This document shows positions 1 through 5,565 of a stretch of DNA of 5,565 nt, piece after piece. The translations under genes were made by a program, and so were the position numbers. The stretch lies in the NCBI GenBank assembly GCA_900546005.1, contig URBJ01000118.1, positions 1 to 5,565 of the forward strand. The letters are read 5' to 3'. The DNA comes from an uncultured Alistipes sp. Its GTDB lineage: Bacteria > Bacteroidota > Bacteroidia > Bacteroidales > Rikenellaceae. The notes below the pieces were generated by a model, which was not told the origin of the DNA, made no database searches, and saw only the letters and a list, made by a program, of their open reading frames with translations. Position 1 is the stretch's first letter, and each line of letters starts with the position of its first letter.

Positions 1-113
1 AATAAGGAGTTCAAAATATGTGCCACAATCCGAAGCCAATCGGTGATCTGCCTTCACAAATTCCGCAAATCAATAGCAATCACCATTTTACATAATAATA
101 AACCCGGACACAC

Positions 114-172
114 AAAAAACGACCTGTTTTCGTGACAAAACTTCCGTCAAATTGTCCTCGAAACAGGTCGTT
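114..172 (-). terminator. Intrinsic terminator downstream of mutS
   Basis: A perfect 12-bp inverted repeat pairs 118-129 (AACGACCTGTTT) with 161-172 (AAACAGGTCGTT). Inside it, 131-132 can pair with 159-160 across a one-base bulge, and GACAA at 134-138 can pair with TTGTC at 152-156, so the hairpin is two-tiered with a 13-nt apical loop (139-151). Read on the minus strand, the stem runs straight into six T residues (119 down to 114), the usual layout of a Rho-independent terminator. It begins 46 nt after the mutS stop codon. The plus-strand side (173-180) has no comparable T run, so it should act mainly on leftward transcripts. The outer stem is only moderately GC-rich (5 of 12 pairs). Confidence 0.82.
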
Positions 173-218
173 ATTTCAGTGTCAAGTCACTCTTCGTCAG
201 TGACAATAAGTCATCGCA

Positions 219-2861
219 TTAGAGTCCCGTAATCTTTTTGATCTCGTTCAGCTTGTTCAGGGCTTCCAACGGGGTGAGCGAGTCGATATCCAACCCCCGG
301 ATTTCGTCCTGAATCTGCTTCAGCACCGGATCGTCGAGCTGGAACAGACTCAACTGAATACCGTTATCGGTAGTCGTCCCGGCAGCCGTCCCTATATGCT
401 CCGTCTCCGTGCCACGATGTTCGGCCTCCAGATCAGCCAAAATCTGCGACGCCCTTTGGATCACCTGCTTCGGCATCCCGGCCATCTTCGCGACTTGGAT
501 ACCGAACGAATGTTCCGTCCCGCCACGAACCAATTTGCGCAGGAAGATCACCCGACGGTTCACCTCCCGCACCGACACGTTGTAATTCTTCACCCGCTCG
601 TAAAGCTCCTCCATCTCGTTCAGCTCGTGGTAATGTGTAGCAAAGAGCGTTTTGGCACGTGCCGTCGGATGCTGATGGATGTACTCGACCATGGCCCAAG
701 CGATCGAAATTCCGTCATAGGTACTCGTACCCCGTCCGATCTCGTCGAGCAACACCAGACTGCGCGCCGAAATGTTGTTCAGGATGCTGGCCGACTCCAA
801 CATCTCCACCATGAAGGTCGATTCGCCCTGCGAAATATTGTCCGAAGCTCCCACACGCGTGAAAATCTTGTCGACCAACCCGATATGCGCCTCATCCGCC
901 GGCACGTAGCTGCCCATCTGCGCCATCAGGACGATCAGGGCCGTCTGCCGCAGCAGAGCCGACTTACCCGACATGTTGGGACCCGTAATGATGATGATCT
1001 GCTGCTCCGAATCGTCCAACCGGACATCGTTCGGGACATACTTTTCGCCCACACGCATCAGGGTTTCGATCACCGGATGCCGCCCCTCACGAATATCGAG
1101 GACCTGCGAATCGTTCACCTCCGGACGGCAATATTTCCGCTCGACGGCCTGTACGGCAAACGACAACAGGCAATCCATCCGGGCGATGATCGACGCATCC
1201 TCCTGAATACGAACCGTATGCCGGGTCAACTCGGCCAGCAGAGCCGAAAAAATCTCCTGTTCCAGCACCAGAATCCGACTCTCGGCACCGAGGATTTTCT
1301 CCTCGTACTCTTTGAGCTCCTCCGTAATGTACCTTTCGGCACCGGTGAGGGTCTGCTTGCGGATCCACGACTCGGGAACCTTATCCTTGTGCGTATTTCG
1401 CACCTCTATATAATATCCGAAAACGTTGTTGAAACTGATCTTCAACGAGGGGATCCCTGTTGCCTCGCTTTCGCGTTGCTGGATTCCGGCAAGAATCTCC
1501 TTGCCATGTGCCGCCACATTCCGTAAATCGTCCAACTCGATATTGACTCCTGAGGAGATCACGCCCCCCTTCTGTATCTGATTCGACGGATCGGGATAGA
1601 TCTCCCGTTCGATCCGGTCGCGCACCTCCAAACAGAGGTCGAGTTTCGACACGAGCTTCCGCAGCGGTTCCCGACCCGACTCCTCGAGGAGTTTTTTGAT
1701 CCGCTCGACCGCATACAGCGCGTTTTTCAGCTGTACGACCTCACGCGGCGTTACGCGTCCCATGGCAATGCGCGAGATGATCCGCTCCAGATCGCCTACG
1801 GTTTCGAGCGACTCGGCCAGCTTCTCCCGTATACCTCCATCCTCGATCAGCTGTCCTACGACATCGAGCCGTTCGTTTATCCGGTCGACATCTTTCAGAG
1901 GAAGTGCGATCCACCGGCGCAACATCCGGGCTCCCATCGGTGTCTCCGTCCGATCGAGCACATCGGCCAAAGATCGCCCCTTCTCGCCACCGTTCGGCGT
2001 AAACAGTTCCAGATTCCGGATCGAAAATTTATCGATCCAGACATACCGGTCCTCTTCGATCCGCGATATCGACGAGATATGTTTGGCATCGCGGTGCTCG
2101 GTAAACTCCAAATAGTAGAGAATCGCACCGGCCGCCACAATCGCATCGGACATACGGTCAATTCCGAATCCCTTCAGCGAAGAGGTTCCGAACTGGGTCT
2201 GCAGTTTCTCGCGGGCCGAACTCTCGGTAAACATCCACAGATCGAGCCGGTAGGTGTAATATTTCGAGCCGAACGCATCGGAAAACTCCGCCTCGTAACC
2301 TTTCTGATAGATGATCTCTTTCGGAGAGAGGTTGGCCAAAAGTTTATCTACATAGGAGGTATCGCCTTCGGCCGCATAAAACTCGCCGGTCGAGATATCA
2401 AGAAAGGCCACGCCCGTATGTTTTTTTCCGAAGTAGACCGAGGCCAAAAAGGTGTTCTCCTTGCTGTTGAGCACGTTGTCGCTGTACGATACGCCGGGGG
2501 TAACCAGTTCGACCACCCCTCTTTTCACGATCTTCTTGGCGGTCTTCGGATCCTCGAGCTGCTCGCAAATCGCCACCCGTTCTCCGGCTCTCACCAGCTT
2601 GGGCAGATAGGTTTCGACGGCATGATACGGAAATCCGGCCAGCTCGACGAACGATGCCGAACCGTTTGCCCGACGCGTCAGCGTAATACCCAGAATCCGA
2701 CTCGCCCGGATCGCATCCTCCCCGAACGTCTCGTAGAAATCCCCCACGCGGAACAGCAGAATCGCATCGCTATGAATGGCCTTGATTTGATAGTATTGCT
2801 TCATCAACGGAGTTTCGACATACTTGCCCTCTTTCGCTCCGTCTTTGTTCTCTTTCGCCAA
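219..2861 (-). CDS. mutS: DNA mismatch repair protein MutS
   Basis: MutS binds mispaired or looped-out bases as a dimer and uses ATP to become a sliding clamp that recruits MutL. The 880-residue length is normal for MutS1. Visible in order: N-terminal mismatch-recognition domain (about 16-130) with the Phe-X-Glu wedge in GDFYE (F42, E44); connector domain (about 139-265); lever and clamp region (about 280-580); and C-terminal ABC-type ATPase (about 580-800) with Walker A GPNMSGKS (627-634), Walker [13 protein letters not shown] (702-713) and the ATHYHEL switch histidine segment (741-747). QLSLF at 836-840 fits the beta-clamp-binding consensus. The start appears to be TTG (2859-2861): an in-frame TGA lies two codons upstream, while the first internal Met (residue 20) falls inside the conserved TPLMKQY block and would be too late. 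It lies 39 nt after the helicase gene on the same strand, with no convincing promoter of its own, so co-transcription is inferred. No motif is missing. Confidence 0.98.
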   Translation of the reverse strand: MAKENKDGAKEGKYVETPLMKQYYQIKAIHSDAILLFRVGDFYETFGEDAIRASRILGITLTRRANGSASFVELAGFPYHAVETYLPKLVRAGERVAICEQLEDPKTAKKIVKRGVVELVTPGVSYSDNVLNSKENTFLASVYFGKKHTGVAFLDISTGEFYAAEGDTSYVDKLLANLSPKEIIYQKGYEAEFSDAFGSKYYTYRLDLWMFTESSAREKLQTQFGTSSLKGFGIDRMSDAIVAAGAILYYLEFTEHRDAKHISSISRIEEDRYVWIDKFSIRNLELFTPNGGEKGRSLADVLDRTETPMGARMLRRWIALPLKDVDRINERLDVVGQLIEDGGIREKLAESLETVGDLERIISRIAMGRVTPREVVQLKNALYAVERIKKLLEESGREPLRKLVSKLDLCLEVRDRIEREIYPDPSNQIQKGGVISSGVNIELDDLRNVAAHGKEILAGIQQRESEATGIPSLKISFNNVFGYYIEVRNTHKDKVPESWIRKQTLTGAERYITEELKEYEEKILGAESRILVLEQEIFSALLAELTRHTVRIQEDASIIARMDCLLSFAVQAVERKYCRPEVNDSQVLDIREGRHPVIETLMRVGEKYVPNDVRLDDSEQQIIIITGPNMSGKSALLRQTALIVLMAQMGSYVPADEAHIGLVDKIFTRVGASDNISQGESTFMVEMLESASILNNISARSLVLLDEIGRGTSTYDGISIAWAMVEYIHQHPTARAKTLFATHYHELNEMEELYERVKNYNVSVREVNRRVIFLRKLVRGGTEHSFGIQVAKMAGMPKQVIQRASQILADLEAEHRGTETEHIGTAAGTTTDNGIQLSLFQLDDPVLKQIQDEIRGLDIDSLTPLEALNKLNEIKKITGL

Positions 2862-2900
2862 AATTCACTGTTTTAATTCGAAAATCGAGAGTAAAAGTAG

Positions 2901-4322
2901 TTATTTTCCGTCAAAAAAACGATCGTCGAAATTGATAAAATACAATTTCTCGGTCGCCCGGGTGATCGCCGTATAGAGCCAACGGAGCAGATCGCGGCTC
3001 ATGGGTTCGTCACCGAACAGCATCCGGTCGACGAATACGCACTTCCACTGTCCGCCCTGTGCCTTGTGGCACGTCACCGCATAGGCAAACTTCACCTGCA
3101 TCGCATTGAAATAGGGGTTTTCGCGCACCTCTTTGTACCGTTTGGCCTTCGACGGAATGTCGGCATAGTCTTCGGCCACCGCATAAAACAGGCGGCTGCT
3201 CTGCTCCCGGGTCAACGACGGAGAGTCGCTCGACAACGTATCGAGCAGGATGTTGCAGTCGAGCTCCATATCGTCGTAATCGGGGAAACTGAGCTGCACC
3301 CGTGCAAAGCGGAATCCATAGAGCTCCAAAAACTTCCGGATTCGGACCAGACGCGCCGTATCGCCATTGGCAATAAAATCGACACCCGACTCCTGCTCTT
3401 TCCCGGTATAATAGTAGTTGTTCTTGACAATCATCAGCATATCGCCCGACCCGATCTCCTCCTCGGCAAAGAGCACGTGGCGGCGTATCGCCTCGTTGAA
3501 CCGGTTTGCCCGTTTGTTCGAACGGGTAATCACGATCGTCTCCTCCATTCCATACCGGTCGTAGGCATCCTGTATCTTTTCCAGAATTTCGCCCCCCTCG
3601 ACCGCCTCCACATCGGGAAACGACACGTCGAACAACGGGATGTCGACGATCCCCGCTTCGAGCATACAGCGCACAAGCGTGGCATTGAACAGAATGCCCG
3701 AAGCACTCTCCTGCCGTACGACGTCATCGAGCAGAACGGATTCGGCCGTACCGTAAACGCTCATCTTCTGCGGATCGAGTGCCGGACTGTCGTCGTGGCC
3801 CACCGGCGGCAGCTGTGCGGTATCTCCCACAACGATCAAACGGCAATCCGTCCCCTGCCGGATGTAGGTGATCAGATCCTCGAGCAGCTGCCCCGATCCG
3901 AAAATCGTCCCTTCGGACGAGTAGTTCGACAACATCGAGGCCTCGTCGACAATAAAGACCGCAGACCTCTCCTTATTATAATCGAGCATGAACGATGCCA
4001 CCTCGCTGGCCAACGACTTCTGCCGGTAAATCTTCTTATGGATCGTATATGCCTTGACTCCGGCATAGCGGCTCATCACCTTCGCCGCACGTCCCGTTGG
4101 CGCCAAAAGCACCGTTCGTATGCGAAATTCGGCGAACGTACGCACCAATGCGGCAACCAGCGACGTCTTTCCCGTTCCGGCATATCCGTTCAGGATGAAA
4201 ATCCGGTCCTGCGTCTCTCCGGCAAGGAACTCACCCAGCCGATCGATGGCGTTTTTCTGCGCGGGAGTTGGCTCGAACGCAAAATTCTTGTAAATTTGGG
4301 AGGCGATATGATCTGCTAACAT
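2901..4322 (-). CDS. RecD/Dda-like SF1B ATP-dependent DNA helicase
   Basis: Predicted superfamily 1B helicase of 473 residues, expected to move 5'-to-3' on single-stranded DNA. The motifs are complete: Q-motif TPAQ (19-22), Walker A GYAGTGKTS (46-54), motif Ia APTGRAA (74-80), TIHK (93-96), Walker B VFIVDEAS (122-129), motif III GDTAQLPPVG (166-175), motif IV arginine in DDVVRQ (199-204), ITRSNKRANRFN (265-276), motif V around TCHKAQGGQW (417-426) and motif VI LYTAITRA (449-456). Residues about 290-330 (GDMLMIVKNNYYY, then NGD at 319-321) resemble the start of the SH3-like 2B insertion of RecD2 and Dda. It lacks the long N-terminal region of RecD2, and no RecB or RecC gene is visible, so it is probably a stand-alone helicase close in size to phage T4 Dda rather than a RecBCD subunit. 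The start is ATG at 4320-4322, about 20 nt downstream of the predicted transcription start and without a Shine-Dalgarno sequence. mutS follows on the same strand. Its biological role is not established by the sequence. Confidence 0.95.
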   Translation of the reverse strand: MLADHIASQIYKNFAFEPTPAQKNAIDRLGEFLAGETQDRIFILNGYAGTGKTSLVAALVRTFAEFRIRTVLLAPTGRAAKVMSRYAGVKAYTIHKKIYRQKSLASEVASFMLDYNKERSAVFIVDEASMLSNYSSEGTIFGSGQLLEDLITYIRQGTDCRLIVVGDTAQLPPVGHDDSPALDPQKMSVYGTAESVLLDDVVRQESASGILFNATLVRCMLEAGIVDIPLFDVSFPDVEAVEGGEILEKIQDAYDRYGMEETIVITRSNKRANRFNEAIRRHVLFAEEEIGSGDMLMIVKNNYYYTGKEQESGVDFIANGDTARLVRIRKFLELYGFRFARVQLSFPDYDDMELDCNILLDTLSSDSPSLTREQSSRLFYAVAEDYADIPSKAKRYKEVRENPYFNAMQVKFAYAVTCHKAQGGQWKCVFVDRMLFGDEPMSRDLLRWLYTAITRATEKLYFINFDDRFFDGK

Positions 4323-4348
4323 GATTTACCGTACGATTTCTAAAGTTA

Positions 4349-4377
4349 CAAATTTAACCAATATTCCGACGTGCAAA
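4349..4377 (-). promoter_or_regulatory. Bacteroidota-type promoter for the helicase-mutS unit
   Basis: On the minus strand, 4356-4349 reads TAAATTTG, an exact match to the Bacteroidota -7 consensus TAnnTTTG. TTTG at 4377-4374 serves as the -33 element, with a 17-nt spacer, near the short end of the usual range. The predicted transcription start is near 4342, giving a 5' leader of roughly 20 nt before the helicase ATG at 4322. The leader is AT-rich and has no Shine-Dalgarno sequence, as is usual in this phylum. A second, weaker -7-like octamer (TAACTTTA, 4348-4341) abuts it but has no matching -33 element. Confidence 0.6.
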
Positions 4378-4467
4378 AAGCAGCACCCCATTTTTCGGCA
4401 TTTGCATTCAGCGGCGGCCCGGTATCGGAACAGAACCTCATATCCGTCACATAACGACTTTTGACGC

Positions 4468-5208
4468 ATGCTATCCATACAGTTGTCTCCAAACGAAATA
4501 CTATACTGCCTCTCCTCCGACGGGAAAATCGACCGGATCGGAACGCTCGGCATCCCCGGCGGATCCATCGATGGAGAGATCGAAGGGCTACAAAAGGTCT
4601 CCCGGGAGGTGGGGGCCACCCTATCGGATGATGTTCCGGTACAGCTTCTGCTCGACACGGACCGCGTCTGTCTGCTCCCGTCCGGACGATACCGCTCCGA
4701 CGAAGCGGCAACTCTGATCTCCCTGCAACCTCAGGAGGAGACTGTCGTCTCCGCGGCACGGGAAGGCATTACGGCTTTGATAGCTGTAAACACAAAATTA
4801 TACGATATGCTCAAAAAACTTTTCGGTTCCCGGATCGTCATCTCCCATCCCCTGCTGACGGCCGCCACCGAACCCGATCCCCGAAAAGCGCAGATCGAAA
4901 TTGCAAACACCCGCAACTTCATCCACGTAACCCTTTGGAACGACGGATTGCAGTTTGCCGAAACCTTTCCCCGCACACCGGAGAATCTGCTCCTCGCCGT
5001 CGGTTATCTGAAGCAGACCCACCCGTCGACCCGTTTCCGAATCCGGGTGACCGGACACGATGCAGAAGAGGTGCGACACAGGCTCTCCCGTTACTTCCGA
5101 AAGACCGACACGGTGCGTGTCCCGAAAATCAGCAAAAAGGTTTGTGACGACAAATCCATGAATCACCATCTAATCCACATAATCCGAAACCTCCATGAGA
5201 ATCATTAG
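4468..5208 (+). CDS. DUF3822 family protein, function unknown
   Basis: A 246-residue protein that I assign to DUF3822, a family conserved in Bacteroidota and typically found next to rsmD. The assignment rests on the opening strand LSIQLSPNEILYCL (2-15), the C-terminal pattern HVTLWNDGLQFAETFPRTPE (153-172) followed by a helix and RIRVTGHD (191-198), and the rsmD neighbour. No signal peptide or membrane segment is visible, so it is probably cytoplasmic. I recall a structural-genomics member with an actin-like ATPase fold, but the usual phosphate-binding DxG loop is not evident after the first strand here, so ATP binding is doubtful. The start is ATG 4468-4470: an in-frame TGA at 4462-4464 rules out a longer form, and no Shine-Dalgarno sequence precedes it. 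The last 14 nt overlap rsmD, suggesting coupled translation. The C-terminus is basic and histidine-rich (residues about 205-246). Divergence from other family members makes a sequence search worthwhile. Confidence 0.83.
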   Translation: MLSIQLSPNEILYCLSSDGKIDRIGTLGIPGGSIDGEIEGLQKVSREVGATLSDDVPVQLLLDTDRVCLLPSGRYRSDEAATLISLQPQEETVVSAAREGITALIAVNTKLYDMLKKLFGSRIVISHPLLTAATEPDPRKAQIEIANTRNFIHVTLWNDGLQFAETFPRTPENLLLAVGYLKQTHPSTRFRIRVTGHDAEEVRHRLSRYFRKTDTVRVPKISKKVCDDKSMNHHLIHIIRNLHENH

Positions 5209-5565
5209 CGGCACACAAAAGGGACGGACGATCCAACCCCCGAAAAATCTCCGAGCACGACCGACCACCGATTTCGCCAAAGAGAACCTGTTCAACATGC
5301 TCAACAGTCATTGGGACCTGGAGGGAATCGAAGTTCTCGATCTCTTTTCCGGAACCGGATCGATCAGTTATGAATTCGCATCCCGGGGTGCAGGTTCCAT
5401 CGTATCGGTAGAAATTAACGCGGTCCACCACCGTTTTATCAAGGATACGGCTCAAATTTTCGGATTTACGAACATACATCCGATCAAGGCAAATGCTTTT
5501 TTATATCTGAAAAGTTGTTCCAAACAGTTCGACATCATCTTTGCCGACCCTCCCTACGACATTGC
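5195..5565 (+). CDS. rsmD: 16S rRNA (guanine(966)-N(2))-methyltransferase RsmD, 5' part
   Basis: S-adenosylmethionine-dependent enzyme that methylates the exocyclic N2 of G966 (E. coli numbering) of 16S rRNA in the small ribosomal subunit. The visible 123 codons show the family's opening MRIISGTQKGR (1-11), the RPTTDFAKENLFNML block (22-36), SAM-binding motif I LDLFSGTGSIS (48-58), the acidic residue after strand 2 in SVEIN (E73), and catalytic motif IV DIIFADPPY (113-121). The window ends two residues later, so roughly the last third of a normal protein of about 180-200 residues is missing only because of the window edge. The ATG at 5195 lies within the end of the DUF3822 gene, whose TAG stop (5206-5208) sits inside rsmD's fourth and fifth codons. 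This fits translational coupling, and no separate ribosome-binding site or promoter is apparent. Confidence 0.97.
   Translation, partial: MRIISGTQKGRTIQPPKNLRARPTTDFAKENLFNMLNSHWDLEGIEVLDLFSGTGSISYEFASRGAGSIVSVEINAVHHRFIKDTAQIFGFTNIHPIKANAFLYLKSCSKQFDIIFADPPYDI

Noticed and set aside
1..57. Minus-strand GTG-initiated reading frame from 57 running off the left edge
   Set aside because: Only 19 codons are visible, with no recognisable motif and no clear promoter; it could be the start of the next gene, but nothing in the window supports this.
186..204. 6-bp hairpin (GTCACT/AGTGAC, 7-nt loop) just after the mutS stop
   Set aside because: Short stem and no T run on either strand; the stronger hairpin at 114-172 explains termination better.
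132..206. Recurring GTGACAA (132-138 and 200-206) and TCAGTG-type direct repeats in the left gap
   Set aside because: The copies are very short and imperfect, partly used in hairpins, and have no regular spacing that would suggest an operator array, iteron or CRISPR.
396..1526. Long plus-strand ORF (376 codons) antisense to mutS, and similar ones at 2079-2876 and 3066-4319
   Set aside because: They lie opposite strongly conserved mutS and helicase sequence. Their translations are rich in Arg, His and Gln with no domain motif, as expected from the complement of GC-rich codons.
2885..2900. TACTTTTA on the minus strand between the helicase and mutS as a separate mutS promoter
   Set aside because: It resembles a -7 element but the nearest upstream TTTG is only about 12 nt away, too close for a -33 element.
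4401..4463. Candidate plus-strand promoter for the DUF3822 gene: TTTG at 4401-4404 with TATCGGAA at 4423-4430, or GACTTTTG at 4456-4463
   Set aside because: The first has a poor -7 element. The second differs from TAnnTTTG at one position, has no suitably spaced -33 element, and would put the transcription start at the ATG. A promoter must lie in this gap, but I cannot place it.

Overview
This window looks like an ordinary chromosomal housekeeping segment from a member of the Bacteroidota. The pointers are a DUF3822-type protein (a family I know only from that phylum) beside rsmD, no Shine-Dalgarno sequence before any of the confident genes, and a clean Bacteroidota-type promoter (-33 TTTG, -7 TAnnTTTG). 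The moderately GC-rich coding sequence with AT-rich gaps would fit a Rikenellaceae/Alistipes-like gut bacterium, but the genus is a guess.

Layout, left to right. Positions 1-218 hold no gene I can support. Their main content is a strong intrinsic terminator (114-172) that ends leftward transcription from mutS. Positions 219-2861 (minus strand) are mutS, the mismatch-recognition ATPase, with all expected motifs and apparently a TTG start. After a 39-nt gap, 2901-4322 (minus strand) encode a compact SF1B RecD/Dda-like helicase. Helicase and mutS read in the same direction and probably form a two-gene transcript, helicase first, driven by a promoter at 4349-4377. The 145-nt gap at 4323-4467 is a divergent intergenic region. 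To its right, 4468-5208 (plus strand) encode a DUF3822-like protein of unknown function. It overlaps by 14 nt the start of rsmD (5195 to beyond the window end), the 16S rRNA guanine-N2 methyltransferase, which is cut off just after its catalytic DPPY motif.

The left unit therefore serves DNA repair (mismatch recognition plus a helicase that might take part in strand processing). The right unit serves ribosome modification, with an uncharacterised partner translationally linked to the methyltransferase. I see no mobile element, CRISPR array, RNA gene, defence system or clear sign of horizontal transfer. The points most worth a second look are the helicase-mutS pairing and the DUF3822-rsmD coupling; I did not find a new biological system here.
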